A stretch of 33,049 nt of DNA from Paludibacteraceae bacterium (GTDB lineage: Bacteria > Bacteroidota > Bacteroidia > Bacteroidales > Paludibacteraceae): positions 1-33,049 of the forward strand of contig JAGDAS010000142.1 in assembly GCA_017959385.1 (NCBI GenBank). The letters are read 5' to 3'. The notes below the pieces were generated by a model. The model did not search any database. It saw nothing but the letters and a program-made list of their open reading frames with translations, and had not been told where the DNA came from. A program made the position numbers and the translations under genes. Each line of letters opens with the position of its first letter. Position 1 is the stretch's first letter. This document shows, one piece after another, positions 1-7,639 of the stretch.

Positions 1-2
1 AG

Positions 3-536
<534 letters not shown>

Positions 537-557
537 TTGGAACATCCGCAATAACAG

Positions 558-596
558 GGAGGCCCGGCTGACTCAGTCGGGCCTCCTTATTTTTCC
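558..596 (+). terminator. Intrinsic terminator after nifJ
   Basis: A perfect 9-bp GC-rich stem (arms 558-566 and 578-586) encloses an 11-base loop that can itself pair further. It is followed by TTATTTTT. It separates the nifJ transcript from the lysC promoter. Confidence 0.9.
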
Positions 597-642
597 TACG
601 CACAAAAATCCGGCCAAACGATGTAAAATCCCGAATAATTCG

Positions 643-650
643 TAACTTTG
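643..650 (+). promoter_or_regulatory. Bacteroidota -7 promoter box (TAACTTTG) before lysC
   Basis: The 8-mer fits the TAnnTTTG consensus of the primary Bacteroidota sigma factor. It lies in the only AT-rich gap upstream of lysC, after the nifJ terminator, leaving 40 bases between box and start codon. I see no convincing -33 element. Confidence 0.65.
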
Positions 651-690
651 CACCTTGAAATTTTGTATACCAACTTAATCCACACAAGTT

Positions 691-2010
691 ATGAAAGTGC
701 TCAAATTCGGCGGCACATCCGTAGGTTCCGCCCAAAGAATGAAAGACGTGGCCAAGCTCATCTGCGACGGCCGTAAAAAAATCGTTGTGCTCTCTGCCAT
801 GTCGGGTACTACCAACACCTTGGTGGAAATTTCGGACTACCTGTACAAGAAAAATCCGGTCAGCGCCAACGAAGTCATCAACCATCTGGATGCCAAATAC
901 CAGCAGGTAATTGATGAACTTTACCAAAAGGAGGCGACCAAACAGCAAGCGCGCGAGACCCTGAAGACCAACTTCGACCTGCTCCGCTCCTTCACCAAAA
1001 GCGCCATCTTCACGCTGTTTGAAGAGAAAAGCATACTGTCGCAGGGTGAACTGATGTCAACCGCCATGGTGAACCTCTATCTGCAGGAGCAGGGCGTGAA
1101 GTCTGTACTGCTGCCGGCTCTGGAGTACATGCGCATCGACAAAAACGGAGAACCGGACAGCGCCTACATCCGCGAGCACCTGCAGAAGGAACTCGCCAAG
1201 CTACCCGACAACACGGAAATCTATATCACGCAAGGCTTCATCTGCCGCAACGCCTACAACGAGGTTGACAACCTGCAGCGCGGCGGCAGCGACTACACCG
1301 CCTCGCTGGTGGGTGCCGCCGTCAAAGCCGAGGAGATTCAGATTTGGACCGACATCGACGGCATGCACAACAACGACCCCCGTTTTGTGGAAGGAACCAA
1401 ACCGGTGGCGAAATTGAATTTTGAGGAAGCTGCCGAACTCGCCTATTTCGGTGCTAAAATTCTGCACCCCACCTGCATACAACCGGCCAAGTTGGAGGGC
1501 ATCCCCGTCCGCCTGCTCAACACCATGGACCCCCAAGCCCCCGGAACACTGATCTCCAACGAGATGATCCGCCACGAAATCAAAGCCGTGGCCGCCAAGG
1601 ACAATATCACTGTCATCAAGATCAAGTCGGGCCGGATGCTGCTGGCCTACGGCTTCCTGCGCAAGGTGTTCGAGTGCTTCGAAAGCAACAAGACCTCCAT
1701 TGACATGATCACCACCTCGGAGGTGGGTGTATCCATTACCATTGACAACACCAAACATCTGGACGAAATCGTCAACGAACTCAAAAAATTCGGTACAGTG
1801 TCCATTGACAAGGATATGGTCATCATCTGCGTAGCCGGTGACATGGACAGTGAGAACGTCGGGTTCCAAGCCAAAGTGGTCAACGCGCTTGCCGAAGTCC
1901 CCGTGCGGATGATCTCCTACGGCGGCAGCAACTACAACGTATCCTTTGTAGTCAAAGCCGGCGACAAGGTCCGTGCGCTTCAAGCATTGTCCTCCCACCT
2001 ATTCAACTAA
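691..2010 (+). CDS. lysC: Aspartate kinase (monofunctional)
   Basis: Phosphorylates L-aspartate, the first step of the aspartate pathway to lysine/diaminopimelate, threonine and methionine. The 439-residue length fits a monofunctional aspartokinase. The N-terminus carries the KFGGTSV signature (residues 5-11). A central kinase segment has GGSDYTAS and WTDIDGM (the nucleotide and aspartate site). The last 130 or so residues look like a pair of ACT domains, with an SIDMITTSEVGVSITID segment, so end-product feedback is likely, though the effector cannot be read from sequence. ATG at 691 is the first good start. The stop is 4 bases before lysA, so the two steps of lysine/diaminopimelate synthesis are co-transcribed from the box at 643. 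Confidence 0.95.
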   Translation: MKVLKFGGTSVGSAQRMKDVAKLICDGRKKIVVLSAMSGTTNTLVEISDYLYKKNPVSANEVINHLDAKYQQVIDELYQKEATKQQARETLKTNFDLLRSFTKSAIFTLFEEKSILSQGELMSTAMVNLYLQEQGVKSVLLPALEYMRIDKNGEPDSAYIREHLQKELAKLPDNTEIYITQGFICRNAYNEVDNLQRGGSDYTASLVGAAVKAEEIQIWTDIDGMHNNDPRFVEGTKPVAKLNFEEAAELAYFGAKILHPTCIQPAKLEGIPVRLLNTMDPQAPGTLISNEMIRHEIKAVAAKDNITVIKIKSGRMLLAYGFLRKVFECFESNKTSIDMITTSEVGVSITIDNTKHLDEIVNELKKFGTVSIDKDMVIICVAGDMDSENVGFQAKVVNALAEVPVRMISYGGSNYNVSFVVKAGDKVRALQALSSHLFN

Positions 2011-2014
2011 AGCA

Positions 2015-3169
2015 ATGAGCACACATTTCCCCATAGCCGCCCTGGCACAACACCCGACGCCGTTCTACTATTACGACATGGAACTGCTGCGGCGGACGCT
2101 TGCCCTGGTCAAGGAAGAAACGGCACGCTACGGCTTTGAAGAGCATTATGCCGTCAAAGCCAATGCCAACCCGGTCATTCTCAAAACCATTGCCGCCGCC
2201 GGATTCGGAGCCGACTGCGTGAGCGGCGGCGAGATCGAGGCCGCCATGGAGGCCGGTTTCCCCGCCTCCCGGATTGTTTATGCCGGTGTCGGCAAATCGG
2301 ATTGGGAGATCCGTTTGGCACTCAAGTGCGGTATTGCCTGCTTCAATGTGGAATCGGAGGCCGAGATGCAGGTCATTTCCGAAATCGCCGGCGAGCTGCA
2401 CACCACCGCCCCCGTTGCCTTGCGCGTCAACCCCAACGTGGACGCGCATACACATGCGAAAATCACTACCGGACTTTCCGAAAACAAGTTCGGCATCAAC
2501 CTCTCCATGCTGGAGCACGCCCTGCAGACCGCCCGGCAGCTGCCCGGTATCCGACTCAAGGGACTGCACTTCCATATCGGCTCCCAAATCACGGAGCTGG
2601 AGGTATTCCGCACACTGGCCGTCAAAGTCAACGCGCTGACAGCCGACCTGCGGAGCCGTGGGTATGCGTTTGAAACCCTCAATTTCGGAGGGGGTCTGGG
2701 CATTGACTACCAACATCCGGACACGGGCTGCATACCGGACTTCAAAGGCTACTTCGCTCTGTTCAACGAACTGATTGACCGCACGGACCATCCGGGCATC
2801 CACTTCGAACTCGGCCGCGCCATCGTGGCGCAATGCGGTTCACTGATCAGCAAGGTACTGTATGTCAAGGAAGGGGAAGTAAAAAAATTCGCCATTCTTG
2901 ACGCCGGTATGACCGACCTGCTCCGTCCGGCCATGTACGATGCCTTCCATGCCATCGAGAACATCAGCTCGACGCGTCCCCGCGAAACCTACGATGTGGT
3001 GGGGCCGGTCTGCGAGTCGTCGGATGTGTTCGGCAAAGACCGACAGGTGGCGGGAGCCGCACGCGGCGACCTGATGGCCATCCGAAGCGCCGGCGCCTAC
3101 GGAGAGGCCATGGCCTCCACCTACAACTGCCGTCCGATGCCCAAAGCCGTATTCAGCGATTCGATTTAA
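2015..3169 (+). CDS. lysA: Diaminopimelate decarboxylase
   Basis: Decarboxylates meso-diaminopimelate to L-lysine with pyridoxal phosphate. The 384-residue product has the fold III PLP signature YAVKANANP with the Schiff-base lysine at residue 48, then HIGSQ, the GGGLGI phosphate-binding glycines, ELGRAIV, and the active-site CESSDVF. It ends shortly after YNCRPMPK, which is normal for Bacteroidota versions as I remember them. The frame is open upstream to 1973, but ATG 2015 (N-terminus MSTHFPIAAL) is chosen because the upstream codons lie inside the lysC 3' end and give an atypical extension. It lies 4 bases after lysC and 6 bases before the next gene, so it is the middle gene of an operon. 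Confidence 0.95.
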   Translation: MSTHFPIAALAQHPTPFYYYDMELLRRTLALVKEETARYGFEEHYAVKANANPVILKTIAAAGFGADCVSGGEIEAAMEAGFPASRIVYAGVGKSDWEIRLALKCGIACFNVESEAEMQVISEIAGELHTTAPVALRVNPNVDAHTHAKITTGLSENKFGINLSMLEHALQTARQLPGIRLKGLHFHIGSQITELEVFRTLAVKVNALTADLRSRGYAFETLNFGGGLGIDYQHPDTGCIPDFKGYFALFNELIDRTDHPGIHFELGRAIVAQCGSLISKVLYVKEGEVKKFAILDAGMTDLLRPAMYDAFHAIENISSTRPRETYDVVGPVCESSDVFGKDRQVAGAARGDLMAIRSAGAYGEAMASTYNCRPMPKAVFSDSI

Positions 3170-3175
3170 TCCGTC

Positions 3176-4369
3176 ATGCAAGCGATATTCAACGCCATAC
3201 TCTCCTTTTTCACCCGGATGTCGATACCCGAATGGATCCTGCTGGGAACACTGACCGCCGCTTTCACGGTGCAAATGGTGTACTATTGGGGGTTCTATAC
3301 CGGATTGTCGCGCTACCGCCGGCGTGTCCGCAGAAGCAAAGAGAATTTCTCCACACAAAAGCCACCGGTATCGGTAGTGATCTGCTCCAAAAACGAGTTG
3401 GACAACCTGCACGACTTTCTGCCCTCCCTGCTGGAACAGGATTACCCGGAATACGAGGTCGTGGTGGTGGATGACGGTTCAACCGACGCAACGGCCGACG
3501 AACTGACACGACTCAAAAGCCTCTACCCGCATCTGCAGACCACCTTTGTCCCGCAGGAGGCGAAATTTATCAATTCCAAGAAATTTGCCCTGACACTCGG
3601 TATCAAAGCCGCCAAGCACGATCTGCTCCTGCTGACCGACGCCGACTGCCGGCCCGTATCCAAGCACTGGATCAGCGCCATGGTACGCAACTTTACGGAA
3701 GGAACCGACCTCGTACTCGGCTACAGCGGCTATAAGCGCGAACACACGCTTTTGAACTGCTTCATCTCGTACGACACCATGACCATAGCCATGCAGTACT
3801 TGAATTTCGCGCTGGCCGGTCATCCGTATATGGGGGTGGGACGCAACATGGCCTATCGCAGAAGCCTGTTTGTTGAAAACAAGGGATTCAACAGCCACCT
3901 CAACGTAAATTCGGGCGACGACGACCTTTTTGTCAACGAGGCCGGTACCGGACGAAACACTCGGATTGAAGCCTCACCGCTTTCCTTTACCGAATCCCTG
4001 CCCAAGACCACCTGGCACGACTGGTTCCATCAGAAGCGCCGCCATCTGACCACCGCATCGCGTTACCGCAGCGGAAGCCGCTGGCTGCTGGGCTGCGAAT
4101 ATGTCTCGCGCGCCGTCTTCTACATCGTACTGACCGCCACGCTGCTGCAAACCGGCAATCCGCCCCTGCAGCTGACCGCTGCCGCCTTCGGGCTCATCCG
4201 ATGGATCACCCAGTATGCAGTCATCAATTACAACGCCTATGCGCTGAACGAACGCAAATACTACTTCGGGCTGGTATTGCTGGACATCCTGCTGCCGCTG
4301 ATTCAAATCAAACTGAGCCTGGATCCGGTATTTGGAAAACGTTCGCGTAAAACGACGCCTTGGAAATAA
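3176..4369 (+). CDS. Membrane-anchored family 2 glycosyltransferase
   Basis: A 397-residue GT-A-fold glycosyltransferase. A hydrophobic segment lies at about residues 18-42. The catalytic domain starts with VSVVICSKNE and has the nucleotide-sugar DDGS at about 99-102 and the metal-binding DAD at 155-157. A later GVGRNMAYRR and a QKRRHL segment stand where processive family 2 enzymes carry Q/RxxRW. The C-terminus has two or three further hydrophobic helices. The protein probably transfers a sugar at the inner face of the cytoplasmic membrane; donor and acceptor cannot be told. It follows lysA by 6 bases, so it is probably co-transcribed, although no lysine link is obvious. An alternative start is ATG 3218, just before the first hydrophobic segment. 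Confidence 0.88.
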   Translation: MQAIFNAILSFFTRMSIPEWILLGTLTAAFTVQMVYYWGFYTGLSRYRRRVRRSKENFSTQKPPVSVVICSKNELDNLHDFLPSLLEQDYPEYEVVVVDDGSTDATADELTRLKSLYPHLQTTFVPQEAKFINSKKFALTLGIKAAKHDLLLLTDADCRPVSKHWISAMVRNFTEGTDLVLGYSGYKREHTLLNCFISYDTMTIAMQYLNFALAGHPYMGVGRNMAYRRSLFVENKGFNSHLNVNSGDDDLFVNEAGTGRNTRIEASPLSFTESLPKTTWHDWFHQKRRHLTTASRYRSGSRWLLGCEYVSRAVFYIVLTATLLQTGNPPLQLTAAAFGLIRWITQYAVINYNAYALNERKYYFGLVLLDILLPLIQIKLSLDPVFGKRSRKTTPWK

Positions 4370-4378
4370 AAAAAGTTG

Positions 4379-4386
4379 TATCTTTG
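4379..4386 (+). promoter_or_regulatory. Bacteroidota -7 box (TATCTTTG) immediately before bamD
   Basis: An exact TAnnTTTG match that begins 10 bases after the glycosyltransferase stop and ends only 7 bases before the bamD ATG. Transcription from it would start about at the initiation codon, giving a leaderless or nearly leaderless mRNA. Confidence 0.6.
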
Positions 4387-4393
4387 CCACTTG

Positions 4394-5200
4394 ATGAAAA
4401 AGGTATTGCTCACATGGTTGTTCTGCTTGTTCTGCGGCACTCCCCTCTTGTACGGGAGCGCCTATACCAAGCTGCTTAAAAACGGCTCGAACGAGGAAAA
4501 GTACCAGGCGGCGCAACAATTCTTCGCCAAGGGCGACTATGCCAAGACCATCACCCTGCTCGAACAGGTGTCCCGCTTTTACCGGGGGACCAAGGATGCC
4601 GAGAACGTGACCTATCTGCTGGCTACCTCCTACACCAAACGGAAGGATTACATCTCCGGCGCCCACTACTACCAGGGTTACACAACCCACTACCTGCAAT
4701 ATCCGCATTACCAAGAGTGCATGTACATGTTGGGATATTGTTACTTTCAGCTTTCGCCGGAAGCGGAACTCGACCAGAGCAATACGATGCAGGCTATTGA
4801 ACAATTCGAAGCCTACCTGGACCGTTTCCCGCACGACAAACACAGCGACGAAGTCCGCTCCCTGCTCTCGCAGCTCCGCGAGAAACTGGCCGAACGCGAA
4901 CTGGCGAACGCAAAACTGTACTACAACCTGGGCGACTACCGGGGCAACAACTACCGCGCAGCCATCATCACGGCGCAGAATGCGATGAATGACTACCCCG
5001 ACACCCGTTATCTGGAGGATTTCGCCTGGATTGTGGTACGTTCCAAGTACCAGGAAGCCATGCGGAGTGTGGAGGAAAAGAAGGACGCCCGCTGCGAAGA
5101 CGCCTACGACGAGTGTTACTATTTTCTGAAAGAATATCCCGAGACCAAACACGCGAAGGAAATAGAGAAATACACCAAACAATTGAAAAGACATTTTTAA
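4394..5200 (+). CDS. bamD: Outer membrane assembly factor BamD-like TPR protein
   Basis: A 268-residue BamD/YfiO-family protein, part of the BAM complex that inserts beta-barrel proteins into the outer membrane. After a signal peptide (MKKVLLTWLF...) come tetratricopeptide helices: AAQQFFAKGDYAKT, YLLATSYTKRKDYISGA, and DQSNTMQAIEQFEAYLDRFP, all typical of the Bacteroidota version, which is also followed by the omega-like gene. ATG 4394 is chosen over the 18-base-longer TTG start because it gives a normal signal peptide and lies after the promoter box. Odd: the cysteine I expect just before SxYxKLLK (the lipidation site in relatives as I recall them) is glycine 21 here. The two cysteines present (11, 14) both follow phenylalanine and make poor lipoboxes. 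Confidence 0.87.
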   Translation: MKKVLLTWLFCLFCGTPLLYGSAYTKLLKNGSNEEKYQAAQQFFAKGDYAKTITLLEQVSRFYRGTKDAENVTYLLATSYTKRKDYISGAHYYQGYTTHYLQYPHYQECMYMLGYCYFQLSPEAELDQSNTMQAIEQFEAYLDRFPHDKHSDEVRSLLSQLREKLAERELANAKLYYNLGDYRGNNYRAAIITAQNAMNDYPDTRYLEDFAWIVVRSKYQEAMRSVEEKKDARCEDAYDECYYFLKEYPETKHAKEIEKYTKQLKRHF

Positions 5201-5215
5201 ATTCAATACAACATT

Positions 5216-5542
5216 ATGGATTACAAGAAGACCAATGCTCCTACCAACACGATCACGCGCGACGTGAACAACCTGTGCGAAAACACCGGCAATGTGTATG
5301 AAACCATCGCCATCATCGCCAAGCGTTCCAACCAAATCGCCATGGAGATCAAGGACGAACTCAAGCACAAACTGGAGGAGTTTGCCGTCAACAACGTAGA
5401 CAATATGGAAGAGGTGTTCGAGAACCGCGAGCAGATCGAAATCTCGAAATACTACGAGCGGCTGGCCAAGCCGGTATTGCTGGCCACGCAGGAGTACATC
5501 GAGGATAAGATCTACTACCGCAACCCCGCCAAAATGAAATAA
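5216..5542 (+). CDS. RNA polymerase omega-like subunit (Rpb6/RpoZ type of Bacteroidota)
   Basis: A 108-residue protein matching the small Rpb6/omega-family protein that follows bamD in Bacteroidota. It has the N-terminal DYKKTNAPTNTITRD segment, a central ETIAIIAKRSNQIAMEIK helix equivalent to the omega region that latches the beta-prime C-terminus, and the ENREQIEISKYYERL and EYIEDKIYYRNPAK tail. It would help assemble RNA polymerase. It sits 15 bases after bamD and 7 bases before coaBC, in one operon. I leave the symbol empty because naming (rpoZ or omega-like) varies between annotations. Confidence 0.85.
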   Translation: MDYKKTNAPTNTITRDVNNLCENTGNVYETIAIIAKRSNQIAMEIKDELKHKLEEFAVNNVDNMEEVFENREQIEISKYYERLAKPVLLATQEYIEDKIYYRNPAKMK

Positions 5543-5549
5543 CAACACC

Positions 5550-6740
5550 GTGTTGCAAGGCAAACATATCGTAGTCGGACTGACGGGCAGCATCGCTGCC
5601 TACAAGACGGCTACGCTCGTCAGAGACCTGATCAAGGCGGGAGCCGAAGTGCAGGTGCTTATGACGGAAACCGCCAAGCAATTCATCACGCCCCTCACCC
5701 TGGCGACGCTTTCCAAACGTCCCGTACTGGTGGACTTCTTCGATCCGACCGACGGACGCTGGAACAGCCATGTATCGCTCGGACTATGGGCCGATGCCTA
5801 CCTGATCGCACCGGCCAGCGCCAACACCCTGGCCAAGATGGCCAACGGCATCGCCGACAACCTGGTGACCACCACCTACCTGTCGGCCCGTTGTCCCGTG
5901 TTTGCGGCTCCAGCCATGGTTCTGGACATGTACCGCCATCCACGCACCCAGGCCAATCTGGACACATTGCGTACAGACGGAGTCACCGTCATAGAGGCGG
6001 AAGAGGGCGAACTGGCCAGCGGATTGAGCGGGAAAGGACGCATGGCCGAGCCGGCGCACATCCTGCAGGTACTGGAACGGCATTTTGCGGAAGCCGGTGC
6101 CTTGACGGGCAAAAAAGTGCTGATTACGGCAGGCCCTACCTACGAAAAAATCGATGCGGTACGCTTCATCGGCAATTACTCGAGCGGCAAGATGGGGTTC
6201 GCATTGGCAGAAGCCTGTGCCGGCATGGGGGCCGAAGTAACCCTTATCACCGGGCCGACCGCCTGTCGGACCGCGCATCCCGGCATACAACGTATCGACG
6301 TGCAGTCGGCAGCGGAAATGTATGACGCCGCTGTCCGCGAATTCCCGCGGACCGACATGGCCATTCTGAGCGCGGCGGTGGCGGATTTCACACCGGACAC
6401 CTGTGCCCCCCTCAAAATCAACCGGGGCGAGCAGGGACTGCAACTGCACCTACAGCCCACCCGTGACATCGCCGCCACGCTGGGCGAATGCAAAAAATCC
6501 GGCCAGATACTGGTCGGATTCGCTCTGGAAACGCACGACGAAGAAGCGCACGCCCGCGGAAAACTGACCCGCAAGCATTTGGATTACATCGTACTGAACA
6601 GCCTGCAGGACGCCGGCGCCGGATTCGGGTGCGACACCAACAAAATCACTGTTTTCGATACCCGGGGCCATGTCACCCGCTTTCCGCTGAAAAGCAAAGA
6701 GGAGGTGGCCCGCGACATTGTCAACCTTGTTATTTCATGA
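5550..6740 (+). CDS. coaBC: Bifunctional phosphopantothenoylcysteine decarboxylase / phosphopantothenate-cysteine ligase
   Basis: Converts 4'-phosphopantothenate to 4'-phosphopantetheine in coenzyme A synthesis. The N-terminal FMN-dependent CoaC domain (about 1-185) has VGLTGSIAAYK and APASANTLAKMANG. The C-terminal CoaB ligase domain starts near residue 188 with VLITAGPTYEKID and has SSGKMG, AVADF and VGFALET. At 396 residues it is full length. Odd: the CoaC PxMNxxMW motif reads PAMVLDMY here, with valine at 124 where the catalytic asparagine is expected. No ATG is available; the start is GTG 5550 or TTG 5553. The stop overlaps the next start as ATGA. PanB, earlier in the same pathway, is encoded at 19321. 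Confidence 0.93.
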   Translation: MLQGKHIVVGLTGSIAAYKTATLVRDLIKAGAEVQVLMTETAKQFITPLTLATLSKRPVLVDFFDPTDGRWNSHVSLGLWADAYLIAPASANTLAKMANGIADNLVTTTYLSARCPVFAAPAMVLDMYRHPRTQANLDTLRTDGVTVIEAEEGELASGLSGKGRMAEPAHILQVLERHFAEAGALTGKKVLITAGPTYEKIDAVRFIGNYSSGKMGFALAEACAGMGAEVTLITGPTACRTAHPGIQRIDVQSAAEMYDAAVREFPRTDMAILSAAVADFTPDTCAPLKINRGEQGLQLHLQPTRDIAATLGECKKSGQILVGFALETHDEEAHARGKLTRKHLDYIVLNSLQDAGAGFGCDTNKITVFDTRGHVTRFPLKSKEEVARDIVNLVIS

Positions 6741-7633
6741 ACCGGCTGAGAAACATATGGATCTTTCTGCTCCTGCTCTCCCACCTGCTCACCGTGCAGG
6801 CGCAGGAACTGAACTGCAAGGTGACCGTCAATGCCGACCAGATCCAGGGCACCAACAAATCGGTATTCGAAACGCTACAGAAGTCACTGACCGAGTTCAT
6901 GAACGACCGCCGCTGGACGGAATACGAATACCAGACACACGAACGCATTGACTGCTCCATGCTGATTCTGGTCAACACGTATTCCGGCAACACGTTCAGC
7001 GCCGAGCTGCAGGTACAGGCCAACCGACCTGTATTCAACAGCAATTACAAGACCCCCATTTTCTCGTACAACGACAAAAACCTGGTATTCAGCTATAACG
7101 AAAACGACCCGCTCAGTTTTGACGAAACCTCCTTCGGCAACAATCTGACCGAAGTACTGGCCTTCTACGCGCTGGTCATCATCGGTACGGACAATGACAG
7201 TTTTTCGCGTCTGGGTGGAACCCCCTGTTTCAGACGGGCGGAGAACATCGTCAACCAGGCGCAGAGCACCAGTGAGGCCGGCTGGCGCGCCTTTGAGGAC
7301 AACCAGAACCGCTATGCGCTGATCAACAACCTACTCGATGATGTGGTTCGTCCATTCCGCGAGTTCTTCTACGAATACCATCGGCTGGGGTTGGACGAGA
7401 TGGGCATTTCGCCCGACAAAAGCCGGACCAAGATCGCCGAAGGGCTGCCCGTGCTGAAGACGGTGTACAAATCCCGTCCCTCTGTGATTATCGTATCCGA
7501 ATTTGTGGAAACAAAAATAGACGAAATCGTCAACATATTCTCGAAAGGAACCCCGGAGGAACGCAAAAACGCCTACGAGATTCTCAATTACATCGCACCC
7601 ACCATGCAGAACAAAACCGCTGCATTAAAATAA
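6737..7633 (+). CDS. DUF4835 family exported protein
   Basis: A 298-residue protein with a clear signal peptide (hydrophobic stretch at about 8-20, then VQAQE) followed by a mature chain typical of DUF4835: ELNCKVTVNADQIQGTN near the N-terminus, a central LSFDETSFGNNLTEVLAFYA segment, and an RP(F/S)REFFYEYHRLGLD and EIVNIFSKGTPEERKNAY tail. The family is restricted to Bacteroidota and nearly always lies between coaBC and recN. From memory, some resources link it to type IX secretion under the name PorD; I could not verify that. The start is the ATG of an ATGA overlap with coaBC, which implies translational coupling. The cleaved signal suggests a periplasmic or outer-membrane-associated location. 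Confidence 0.85.
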   Translation: MNRLRNIWIFLLLLSHLLTVQAQELNCKVTVNADQIQGTNKSVFETLQKSLTEFMNDRRWTEYEYQTHERIDCSMLILVNTYSGNTFSAELQVQANRPVFNSNYKTPIFSYNDKNLVFSYNENDPLSFDETSFGNNLTEVLAFYALVIIGTDNDSFSRLGGTPCFRRAENIVNQAQSTSEAGWRAFEDNQNRYALINNLLDDVVRPFREFFYEYHRLGLDEMGISPDKSRTKIAEGLPVLKTVYKSRPSVIIVSEFVETKIDEIVNIFSKGTPEERKNAYEILNYIAPTMQNKTAALK

Positions 7634-7639
7634 CACCCC

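Noticed and set aside
3974-5593. Long antisense open frame (539 codons, minus strand) across the glycosyltransferase and bamD genes
   Set aside because: It is a shadow of GC-rich codon use in three real genes on the other strand. The product is low-complexity (rich in Val, Leu, Phe, Gly) with no recognisable motif, and it crosses two gene boundaries.
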